Of a stretch of 64,000 bases of DNA, positions 25,073-32,642 are shown one piece after another. This DNA is from Bacteroidota bacterium (GTDB lineage: Bacteria; Bacteroidota; Bacteroidia; Cytophagales; Cyclobacteriaceae). How positions within the stretch are numbered: the first letter of the stretch is position 1; the number at the start of each line of letters is the position of its first letter. A program made the position numbers and the translations under genes. The stretch lies in NCBI GenBank assembly GCA_018267215.1, contig JAFDYX010000001.1, positions 92,876 through 156,875 on the forward strand, read 5' to 3'. The notes beneath the pieces were generated by a model. The model did no database searches, was not told where the DNA came from, and was given only the letters and a program-made list of their open reading frames with translations.

Positions 25073-26206
25073 ATGAACGCACCGGATACGATCGCACCGT
25101 CAGAGAAAATTCCATTTAGCAAAAAAATGCTCTTGCGTTTCTTGCTCTTCTTTATCCTTGCCTTAACTCTCTTCTTATTCTCGCTCGACCTGATGATGTT
25201 CTCCCTTCATCAACTGGGGGGCTCCGTCATCCAAATGCTGTTGATGGCTACATCCAATCCCTACACGGGCTTGTTTATCGGTTTACTTTTATCGGCTTTA
25301 TTTCAAAGCAGCTCAGCCACTACTTCTATGACAGTGGCGTTGGTTGCTTCGGGTACTCTTTCGCTTTCCGCAGCTACACCGGTTATCATGGGTGCCAATA
25401 TTGGCACCACCATTACCAGTGTGGTAGTATCGCTTAGTTTTATTGATCGCAAAAAAGAATTTAGACGTGCAGTTACGGCTGGCAGCTATCATGCGTTTTT
25501 TAATATTCTTACCGCAGTTATTTTGTTTCCGTTGGAATATAATTTTCATTTTCTGTCAGGGCTATCGCATTTTGTGGCTGTTCATTTTTTTAACGAGCCT
25601 ACTGTTGGCACGGCTGTAGAAAATTTTTCTTTGCTGGATTCATGGACTGGCATATCCGTTCAGATTATTTCTGAAGTGATAGGCAATCCCTATTTGCTAT
25701 TCGGAATAGCCATTTTTCTTTTGCTGAGTTCCATTCTGTTTTTCAGAAAAATAATCAGCCATACGATGGGGGTGGAGCCGCAGGGAAAAATTAATAATAT
25801 TTTTTCTTCCCAATACAAATCATTTGTTTGGGGAACATTTATTACCGCTATTATCCGCTCCAGCACGGTTACTACTTCGCTCGTTGTGCCTTTGGCGGCC
25901 AAAAAAATCATTAAGCTGCGTCAATCTTGTGCCTTCATCTTGGGGGCCAACGTGGGCACAACCGTTACGGCATTTATTGTGAGCACTTTTAACTCCAATG
26001 CAGCTATCGGTATTGCCATCGCCCACTTTCTTTTCAATATAATCGGGGTGCTTTTATTTTTTCAAACGCCTTATTTAAAGGAAATCCCCTACCGACTGGC
26101 AGCCGGGCTGAGCCAATTAACGTTACGCCACCGCATCGCTGGATTTCTGTTTTTGCTTTTTACTTTCTTTCTGATACCCTTTTCATTGATTTACCTTAGC
26201 CGTTAG
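25073..26206 (+). CDS. Na+/phosphate symporter (NptA/PF02690-like)
   Basis: A 377-residue membrane protein with about nine helices and an internal duplication. The first repeat contains LLSALFQSSSATTSMTVAL, the canonical QSSS phosphate/sodium motif. The second has FITAIIRSSTVTTSLVVPL, in which the first Gln of the motif is Arg and the third Ser is Thr. Both halves also share the GANIGTTIT and GANVGTTVT motifs. The protein should take up phosphate with sodium across the inner membrane. The PhoU-like cytoplasmic tail found in some relatives is absent. Confidence 0.88.
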   Translation: MNAPDTIAPSEKIPFSKKMLLRFLLFFILALTLFLFSLDLMMFSLHQLGGSVIQMLLMATSNPYTGLFIGLLLSALFQSSSATTSMTVALVASGTLSLSAATPVIMGANIGTTITSVVVSLSFIDRKKEFRRAVTAGSYHAFFNILTAVILFPLEYNFHFLSGLSHFVAVHFFNEPTVGTAVENFSLLDSWTGISVQIISEVIGNPYLLFGIAIFLLLSSILFFRKIISHTMGVEPQGKINNIFSSQYKSFVWGTFITAIIRSSTVTTSLVVPLAAKKIIKLRQSCAFILGANVGTTVTAFIVSTFNSNAAIGIAIAHFLFNIIGVLLFFQTPYLKEIPYRLAAGLSQLTLRHRIAGFLFLLFTFFLIPFSLIYLSR

Positions 26207-26238
26207 TTTTTTTTTACATCCAATGAGTATATTGCCGT

Positions 26239-26595
26239 ATGGATTCGATCAAGGACTACATTTTAAAACTACTTCGCTTAGACGGCATCATGGCACATCT
26301 TTCGGGCTATGTAGAATCGAAGGTTGAGTTAGTGAAGCTTGAGGTGCGCGAAGAGGTAATTAAAATAATCTCGCGGGGGCTGGCATTGGTTATCATCTTT
26401 ATGCTCGGCTTACTTTTTTTGGTTTTTGTCAGTTTTGGCCTGGCCAATTATCTCAATACCTATTTTGAAAGTAATGCCACCGGCTACTGGATCGTTTCTG
26501 CCATTTATGGGTTACCTTGTCTTTTGCTTACCGTATTTTACAAACAGGTAAATCAATTTTTAGAAAATCATTTCAAACGAAGAAAAGACACATAA
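26239..26595 (+). CDS. Phage holin-like (Holin-X type) small membrane protein
   Basis: A 118-residue protein with two hydrophobic helices at about residues 45-70 and 82-105, preceded by an amphipathic stretch (SGYVESKVELVKLEVREEVI) and ending in a basic tail (HFKRRKDT). This is the layout of PF07332-like proteins that are common in Bacteroidota and are not phage derived despite the name. It is followed directly (0 bp gap) by another small membrane-associated gene and then pcrB, and these probably form one operon. Its function is unknown. Confidence 0.7.
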   Translation: MDSIKDYILKLLRLDGIMAHLSGYVESKVELVKLEVREEVIKIISRGLALVIIFMLGLLFLVFVSFGLANYLNTYFESNATGYWIVSAIYGLPCLLLTVFYKQVNQFLENHFKRRKDT

Positions 26596-27009
26596 ATGGA
26601 ACTGCTGGAAACACAAGACCCCGAAAAGAGAAAGTTGATCGAAACCTCTGCCCGCCACAAACAGGAATTGGAGCGCGAGATCAAAGATGTTTCCGAACGC
26701 GGAGAGCGGATGTTAAAAAATGCGCTGATCATTGGCGGGGTGCTGGCAGCTACTTATTTATTGGTGAGCCGGGTTTCTTCTTCAAAAAAGAAAAAGAGGA
26801 AAGTTGTTAAACAAGCACAACCGGCAGTAGATCATGACACGGATCAAGAAGAGGAGCCCTCCGCTCCTTCGCTATTGCATGGGGTGGGCGAACGCTTGGC
26901 CGGAGCGGCTACTGTTTTTTTGATGGATCTGGCCAAAGAAAAACTCTCGGATTACCTGAAAAACAAAAAGGCTGATGAGCATTCTGAAGGATCTGAGTAC
27001 ACGAAGTAA
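26596..27009 (+). CDS. Small membrane-anchored protein of unknown function
   Basis: A 137-residue protein that I do not recognise. It has a charged coiled-coil-like N-terminus (LIETSARHKQELEREIKD), one predicted transmembrane helix at about residues 42-58 (ALIIGGVLAATYLLVS), a lysine-rich stretch (SSKKKKRKVV), an acidic linker (DHDTDQEEEPS), and an amphipathic C-terminal helix (FLMDLAKEKLSDYLKNKK). It begins at the base after the holin-like stop codon and overlaps pcrB by 35 bp, which supports it being a real, cotranslated gene. A membrane-tether role with the holin-like partner is only inference. Confidence 0.65.
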   Translation: MELLETQDPEKRKLIETSARHKQELEREIKDVSERGERMLKNALIIGGVLAATYLLVSRVSSSKKKKRKVVKQAQPAVDHDTDQEEEPSAPSLLHGVGERLAGAATVFLMDLAKEKLSDYLKNKKADEHSEGSEYTK

Positions 27010-27733
27010 ACAGGGCAAGAAATCCATCGCGGTTTTAGTTGATCCTGATAAAATCAATGAGCTAAGTAAATTAGATTCGCTGCTGCGCTTGGCCGCAGAA
27101 AATTGTGTAGACTATTTTTTCGTGGGCGGCAGCTTGGTCAGCACCACCAATCTATCGGCAATCATTAAATATATTAAGAGGCATGTAACCTTGCCGGTGG
27201 TTTTGTTTCCCGGAAGTGCTTTGCAGATAGATCCGTCAGCCGATGCCATTTTATTCTTGTCATTAATTTCCGGGCGCAATCCCGATTTATTAATCGGCCA
27301 GCACGTTATTGCAGCGCCTATTATAAAAAGTAACAACTTAGAGGTACTTCCTACCGGTTATATGCTAATCAACTCGGGCAAAACCACATCGGTTGCCTAC
27401 ATCAGCAACACCACACCCATTCCGGAAGATAAGTATTCGCTAGCCGCCTGCACTGCCATGGCCGGTGAAATGTTGGGGCTACAACTGATCTATTTGGATG
27501 CCGGCAGCGGGGCTGAGCGCGAGGTGAGCAGCAAAATGATCAACTCTGTACGTAAATCTGTTAGCGTACCTTTAATTGTGGGAGGCGGAATTAACTCAGC
27601 CGAAAAAGCTACCCGCGCGCTACAGGCCGGTGCCGACTTGATTGTGATAGGAAACGCACTGGAAAAAGAACCCGACTTGTTAATCGAAATTTCTGACAGT
27701 GTGTACGAGTGGAATCAAAGTATTGCTTCCTGA
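26975..27733 (+). CDS. Geranylgeranylglyceryl/heptaprenylglyceryl phosphate synthase (PcrB/GGGPS family)
   Basis: A 252-residue TIM barrel. The family motifs are VLVDPDKINELSKLD near residue 21, YFFVGGSLVSTTNLSAIIK, VVLFPGSALQIDPSADAILF, AYISNTTPIPEDKYSLAACT, LIYLDAGSGAE and the phosphate-binding VGGGINSAEKATRALQAGAD with VIGNALE. It joins a prenyl diphosphate to glycerol 1-phosphate. Bacteroidota commonly carry this enzyme even though they do not make archaeal lipids, and the product is uncertain. The start ATG lies within the preceding gene (35 bp overlap) and gives the expected N-terminus. Confidence 0.92.
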   Translation: MSILKDLSTRSKQGKKSIAVLVDPDKINELSKLDSLLRLAAENCVDYFFVGGSLVSTTNLSAIIKYIKRHVTLPVVLFPGSALQIDPSADAILFLSLISGRNPDLLIGQHVIAAPIIKSNNLEVLPTGYMLINSGKTTSVAYISNTTPIPEDKYSLAACTAMAGEMLGLQLIYLDAGSGAEREVSSKMINSVRKSVSVPLIVGGGINSAEKATRALQAGADLIVIGNALEKEPDLLIEISDSVYEWNQSIAS

Positions 27734-27742
27734 ACATCTGCT

Positions 27743-28297
27743 CTACTTAATCGAAACTTTCTCAGGCACCAAAATAGCTGCTGAAAACTTTTTCCTCAGT
27801 TTTAGCAAGTCCGGCTGTGCTTCTAATTTGGTAAAATACTTGCCTACTGTTACGCGGAATTTTGGTTGTTGGTATAATAAGGTAGATGTTAGCTGTGGTA
27901 TCTCTTCCTGTAGTTTTTTTTTAGCGTTCATGGCATCTTCGCGTTTTTGACCGGAATAGATTTGGATGGTGTACCCGTCAATAAATTTGTTCAGCGCATT
28001 AAATTGATTGATGCTGTCGAGAATCCCGTCAATTTTTGAGTTGATGTTTTTCGTGGGTTTAATGTCTGCCTTTGCGTGTAGCGTATCAGCCGTTTTAATT
28101 GGTTGAGTGTATTCTGCTTTGGGTCTCCATTTGCTCAGGTCTTCGTGATAGGGTTTATTTTTTTGAGCTGAAGAAGTGATAGGAACAGAGAAGATACATA
28201 GAATGAAGAAGGTAGAATAAAGAATACAGAAGTTGGAATAAAGAAAGATTCTCACCTCCAACTTCTTATTTCCAACTTCCAATTTCTTGCCCATCAT
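27743..28297 (-). CDS. SPOR-domain protein with a repeat-derived N-terminus
   Basis: A 184-residue protein. A hydrophobic N-terminal segment ends ITSSAQ, and a SPOR-like domain covers about residues 108-184 (DGYTIQIYSGQKREDAMNAK, KFRVTVGKYFTKLEAQ). SPOR domains bind denuded peptidoglycan at division sites. The ATG at 28297 overlaps the secA stop (ATGA), supporting translational coupling. The first 40 codons, including the signal sequence, are made of a heptanucleotide repeat array (28200-28291): KKLEVGNKKLEVR and the Phe/Tyr/Ile/Cys-rich segment are its translation. The signal peptide therefore seems to have arisen from repeat DNA, or the true start lies further in without a signal. Confidence 0.8.
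   Translation of the reverse strand: MMGKKLEVGNKKLEVRIFLYSNFCILYSTFFILCIFSVPITSSAQKNKPYHEDLSKWRPKAEYTQPIKTADTLHAKADIKPTKNINSKIDGILDSINQFNALNKFIDGYTIQIYSGQKREDAMNAKKKLQEEIPQLTSTLLYQQPKFRVTVGKYFTKLEAQPDLLKLRKKFSAAILVPEKVSIK
28200..28291. repeat. Heptanucleotide repeat array with dyad symmetry
   Basis: Seven consecutive 7-base units of the form AGAANNN (one GGAATAA) fill 28200-28248, then after one base six units of TCYNAYT type (TCTCACC, TCCAACT, TCTTATT, TCCAACT, TCCAATT, TCTTGCC) fill 28250-28291. The two halves are roughly inverse: TCCAACTTCT at 28257-28266 is the reverse complement of AGAAGTTGGA at 28228-28237. The array lies inside the 5' coding end of the SPOR gene. Confidence 0.7.
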
Positions 28298-31200
28298 CCT
28301 TCAATTACGATACACTTTCCGTTTTTAATATCTTCTTCTACCTTTTTGTACTTCACATCTTTTAAAACTCGCCCATCCGGATATTGCACCGAAACTTTGT
28401 CATTGCGGTTGGCAATTTTTTCTGATTTTACCGGCATCACTTTTTCTTGTGTTGCCTGCTGTGTTTGCTGTTCCGCACCTCCTCCTTGCAGCAAGGAACG
28501 CGACTCGTCTTTTTGTTCGCGCAGCTTCTGCCGTTTTTGAGCATGAGCCTCGTGCACATCGTCTGCCTCCTGCACGGGTATTTCGGCTTTCATTAAAAAT
28601 GAAATCGTTTCTTCGTTTACTTTGGTGATAAACCGTTTAAATGCTTCGAAGCCCTCAAATTTATAAATCAACAACGGGTCTTTTTGTTCATACACCGCAT
28701 TCTGTACAGACTGTTTCAGGTCATCCATGTCGCGCAGATGTTCTTTCCAGTTTTGATCTATAATGTTGAGCGTAATCATTTTCTCCATGGATTTGATCAG
28801 CTCAGCATTTTGGGTGGCCACGCATTTTTTTAGATTCGCTACGGCACCAATTTGTTTTGTGCCATCTGAAAAGGGTACTAAAATCTCCTGAATAGTAGCT
28901 CCTCTCGTTTTATAAATATCATTAATGATCGGCAGAGCTTTTTGTGCGATCAGCTTATTCTTTTGATCGTAGTGTTTCAATGCTTCCTCGTATATTTTTT
29001 CCGTTAGCGTATTGGGATCAGCCTTGGCTAATTCTTCTGCCGGCATGGCCACATCAAAGCCTAAAACACTCAGCACATTTAATTTAAAAGGTTCCATGTT
29101 TTCGCTGGCTTTTCCATTGGCCACTAATTCATCGCACGTATCATAAAGCATGGTCAGAATATCTAACTGAAGGCGTTCTCCAAACAAAGCATTTTTTCTT
29201 CGTTTGTAGATTACTTCGCGTTGTGAGTTCATCACGTTGTCGTACTCCAACAATCTTTTGCGGATGCCAAAGTTATTTTCTTCCACTTTCTTCTGGGCGC
29301 GCTCAATCGAGTTGGTCACCATCGAGTGTTGGATCACTTCGCCTTCTTTTAAACCCAGCCTGTCCATGATGCGCGAAATCCGCTCGGGCATAAACAAGCG
29401 CATCAGGTTATCTTCCAGCGAAACGTAAAAGCTGGAAGTACCCGGGTCGCCCTGGCGGCCGCTTCGACCGCGCAACTGTCTGTCCACCCTGCGCGACTCA
29501 TGGCGTTCCGTGCCAATGATAGCAAGACCGCCTGCCGCTCGCGATTCGGGCGTGAGTTTAATGTCTGTGCCCCGGCCTGCCATGTTGGTGGCAATGGTAA
29601 CAGTACCCGGTTTGCCGGCTTCGGCTACGATCTCGGCTTCCCGCTGATGTTGTTTAGCGTTGAGTACGTTATGTTTAATTTTTTTGATCTGCAACATACG
29701 GCTCACTAACTCTGAAACCTCTACGGAGGTAGTGCCCACCAGAACAGGCCTTCCTTCATGGGTGAGTCTGACAATTTCTTCTATTACTGCCGTAAACTTT
29801 TCGCGCATGGTTTTATACACCAAGTCGTTATGGTCTTTGCGCGAAATCGGTTTGTTGGTAGGAATTACCACCACATCTAATTTATAGATGTCCCACAATT
29901 CGCCCGCTTCCGTTTCGGCTGTACCTGTCATACCGGCTAATTTGTGGTACATACGGAAATAGTTTTGCAACGTGATGGTGGCATAGGTTTGTGTGGCATC
30001 TTCCACCTTTACGTTTTCTTTCGCTTCGATGGCCTGATGCAAACCATCGGAGTATCTGCGGCCTTCCATCACGCGGCCGGTCTGCTCGTCCACGATTTTT
30101 ACTTTACCTTCTACGATGATGTATTCTGTATCCTTTTCAAAAAGAGTATAAGCTTTTAGTAATTGATTGATGCTGTGCAGGCGTTGCGACTTGGTGTTGT
30201 AATCGCGGATCAGTTCATCTTTCTTATGAAGTTTTTCTGAGTCTGAAAGAGCCGGATCTTTTTCAATCTTATTCAGTTCCGTTCCAATCTCAGGCATAAT
30301 AAAAAACTTGGGGTCTTCTCCTTCGCCTGTAATCAGGTCTATCCCTTTTTCGGTCAGCTCTACGCTATTATCTTTTTCATCAATCACAAAAAACAGAGGC
30401 TCATCTGCTTTGGGCATCTCCTTCTTGTTGTCTTGCAAATAAAAATTTTCTGTTTTTTGCACAATGGCTTTGTTGCCCGTTTCGCTCAGCATTTTAATTA
30501 ATGGCTTGTATTTAGGCATCGCGCGTTGAGCCCGGAATAACGACACGCCCGCTTCCTTTTCATCGCCTTCGCTCAGTTGTTTCTTGGCATCATTGAGGAA
30601 TTGGTTGACCATCTTCTTTTGCGCTTCCACTACTTTGTTGATGCGCGGTTTTAATTCATAAAACTCGTGCTCGTCTCCGCGCGGTATCGGACCCGAGATA
30701 ATCAGCGGGGTTCGCGCCTCATCTATCAATACGCTGTCCACCTCGTCCACCATAGCATAGTGATGGCCTCTTTGCACTAGTTCTTCGGGTTCGCGCGCCA
30801 TGTTATCGCGCAGGTAATCAAAACCAAATTCGTTGTTTGTTCCGTAGGTAATATCTGCGCGGTAAGCGTTTCTCCGTTCTGCCGAGTTGGGCTCATGCTT
30901 GTCTATACAATCAACATTCAGGCCATGAAACTGAAAGATCGGCCCCATCCACTCGCTGTCGCGTCTGGCGAGGTAATCGTTTACGGTTACAATATGTACT
31001 CCTCGTTTGGCCAATGCATTTAAAAATGCCGGGAAGGTTGCTACGAGTGTCTTTCCCTCACCGGTTGCCATTTCGGCAACTTTACCTTCGTGCAGCACAA
31101 TCCCACCGATGATTTGCACATCATAGTGTACCATATCCCATTTAATCAAATTGCCGGCAGCCATCCACTGATTATGCCAATGTGCTTTGTCGCCCACGAT

Positions 31201-31641
31201 TTTTACATTATCATGACGGGCAGCCAGTTGGCGATCAAATTCAGTAGCTGTTACTTCCAGGTATTCGTTTTCTTTAAATCGTTTGGCCGTTTCGCGTATG
31301 ATGGCAAAAGCCAAAGGCAACACTTCCATCAGCGCTTTTTCCAGCTCTTTGTTGCGCTCGAGTTCGGTTTTATCTATTTGCGAAAAGATGAATTCTTTCT
31401 CATTGAGATCTAACTCCGGGTGGTCTGCTATCCGCTGATGAAAGCCGGCTATTTGTTCGTCTGTCAGCTTCAACTTTGCATTGATGTGGTGTTGCACGTC
31501 AATGGTTTTTTGCCGCAGTTCATCATGCGATAACGAAACAAGAGCCTTTCCCTGCTGTTTTGTTTCTTCCACCAGCGGGGTCATCCGCTTGATATCCTTT
31601 TCTGACTTTGTTCCGAAAACCTTGGCGATCAGTTTGAGCAT
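28294..31641 (-). CDS. secA: Preprotein translocase ATPase SecA
   Basis: A 1115-residue SecA, about 200 longer than the E. coli form, as is usual in Bacteroidota. It drives unfolded proteins through SecYEG. Visible motifs are IGGIVLHEGKVAEMATGEGK with Walker A Lys197, VHIVTVNDYLARRDSEWM, MVDEVDSVLIDEARTPLIIS, the helicase domain GTTSVEVSELVSRML and ATNMAGRGTDIKL, and GTERHESRRVDRQLRGRSGR. Acidic insertions around residues 340-430 are lineage-specific. The tail ends PDGRVLKDVKYKKVEEDI without the CxCxnCH zinc motif. The next gene (SPOR) overlaps the stop by 4 bp. Confidence 0.97.
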   Translation of the reverse strand: MLKLIAKVFGTKSEKDIKRMTPLVEETKQQGKALVSLSHDELRQKTIDVQHHINAKLKLTDEQIAGFHQRIADHPELDLNEKEFIFSQIDKTELERNKELEKALMEVLPLAFAIIRETAKRFKENEYLEVTATEFDRQLAARHDNVKIVGDKAHWHNQWMAAGNLIKWDMVHYDVQIIGGIVLHEGKVAEMATGEGKTLVATFPAFLNALAKRGVHIVTVNDYLARRDSEWMGPIFQFHGLNVDCIDKHEPNSAERRNAYRADITYGTNNEFGFDYLRDNMAREPEELVQRGHHYAMVDEVDSVLIDEARTPLIISGPIPRGDEHEFYELKPRINKVVEAQKKMVNQFLNDAKKQLSEGDEKEAGVSLFRAQRAMPKYKPLIKMLSETGNKAIVQKTENFYLQDNKKEMPKADEPLFFVIDEKDNSVELTEKGIDLITGEGEDPKFFIMPEIGTELNKIEKDPALSDSEKLHKKDELIRDYNTKSQRLHSINQLLKAYTLFEKDTEYIIVEGKVKIVDEQTGRVMEGRRYSDGLHQAIEAKENVKVEDATQTYATITLQNYFRMYHKLAGMTGTAETEAGELWDIYKLDVVVIPTNKPISRKDHNDLVYKTMREKFTAVIEEIVRLTHEGRPVLVGTTSVEVSELVSRMLQIKKIKHNVLNAKQHQREAEIVAEAGKPGTVTIATNMAGRGTDIKLTPESRAAGGLAIIGTERHESRRVDRQLRGRSGRQGDPGTSSFYVSLEDNLMRLFMPERISRIMDRLGLKEGEVIQHSMVTNSIERAQKKVEENNFGIRKRLLEYDNVMNSQREVIYKRRKNALFGERLQLDILTMLYDTCDELVANGKASENMEPFKLNVLSVLGFDVAMPAEELAKADPNTLTEKIYEEALKHYDQKNKLIAQKALPIINDIYKTRGATIQEILVPFSDGTKQIGAVANLKKCVATQNAELIKSMEKMITLNIIDQNWKEHLRDMDDLKQSVQNAVYEQKDPLLIYKFEGFEAFKRFITKVNEETISFLMKAEIPVQEADDVHEAHAQKRQKLREQKDESRSLLQGGGAEQQTQQATQEKVMPVKSEKIANRNDKVSVQYPDGRVLKDVKYKKVEEDIKNGKCIVIEG

Positions 31642-31858
31642 AAAATATGATGTCTATAAATACAAATAAGGGGTGCGAAGTTACGGATTTTGAGTGGGCA
31701 ATTATCCGGGAAATGTCATCCGCGAAATTTTCTGTTCGCTACCTAAATTTAATACGAAGTAAATGCTTTGAAATTCAGCGACTTAGATATAAAAAGATCG
31801 GATAAAAAATTGGTATGACCAGCTATAAAATAATAGCCATTGAAGTGAGCCTTTTCAT

Positions 31859-32635
31859 TCATTCTAACGTCCACATACCTTCAAAGACTTTTTTTGCGGG
31901 GCCAACTAAATAAACATCTGTAAACGACCCGTTCGGAGCTACACTAAACTCAACCCACAGCTCGCCTCCTAATGTTTTAACAGAAACCGGAGACTTATAA
32001 TTTTTATAGGAAGCAGCAATGGCTGCGGCCGTAACACCCGTACCACACGAAAGCGTTTCGTTTTCAACACCGCGCTCGTAGGTTCTTACAAAAATAGAAT
32101 TATCATTTAGCAACTCAACAAAGTTTGCGTTGGTTCCCTGCGGTTGATAGGCATTACTATACCTGATTTTTTTTCCCTCCTCGAAAACCGGAAATTTTTT
32201 TACATTGTCCACAAAGCGGATGAAGTGGGGAGACCCTGTGTGGATGAAAAAATCTTTTTCGATCTTTTGTATCAAATCCACGTTGTTCATCTTCAGCCTG
32301 ACGTGGCCGTTATGTAAGAGTTCGGCTTCGTGCATGCCATCATACGCATTGAACTTTGTCTTGCTGCCGGTTATTCCGAGTGAAGTGGTCATCTTAACGG
32401 CTGCCCGGCTGCCGTTTCCGCATAAGCTGGCAGACCCATCGCTGTTGTAATAAATCAAATTGAAATCAAGTGTTTTGTGTTTTTCAATCAATATCAGCCC
32501 GTCTGCACCAATGCCAAACTTACGGTCGCACATTTTGGCAATTTGGTTTTTATCGGGCAAAAAATTTATATCGCGATTATCAATAATCACAAAATCATTT
32601 CCGGTGGCTTCGTATTTAAAAAACGGTAAAGTCAA
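31859..32635 (-). CDS. dapF: Diaminopimelate epimerase
   Basis: A 258-residue enzyme that interconverts LL- and meso-diaminopimelate for lysine and peptidoglycan. The two catalytic cysteines are in SLCGNGSRAAV (Cys72) and LSCGTGVTAAA (Cys197), and the N-terminus TLPFFKYEATGNDFVIID is the family signature. The frame is open up to an ATG at 32701 inside the caspase gene, but that adds 22 residues that do not fit; the TTG at 32633-32635, 7 bases after the caspase stop, places the start where the family begins. The gene is probably cotranscribed with DUF4834 and the caspase-TPR gene. A 217-bp gene-free stretch follows before secA. Confidence 0.92.
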   Translation of the reverse strand: MTLPFFKYEATGNDFVIIDNRDINFLPDKNQIAKMCDRKFGIGADGLILIEKHKTLDFNLIYYNSDGSASLCGNGSRAAVKMTTSLGITGSKTKFNAYDGMHEAELLHNGHVRLKMNNVDLIQKIEKDFFIHTGSPHFIRFVDNVKKFPVFEEGKKIRYSNAYQPQGTNANFVELLNDNSIFVRTYERGVENETLSCGTGVTAAAIAASYKNYKSPVSVKTLGGELWVEFSVAPNGSFTDVYLVGPAKKVFEGMWTLE

Positions 32636-32642
32636 ACTGTGT

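Noticed and set aside
26239-26595. Holin-like protein as evidence for a prophage
   Set aside because: No phage structural, lysis or integrase genes are nearby; this family is chromosomal in Bacteroidota.
31642-31858. 217-bp gap between secA and dapF
   Set aside because: No coding frame, tRNA-like fold or clear promoter could be supported; a TAACTTCG is only a partial match.
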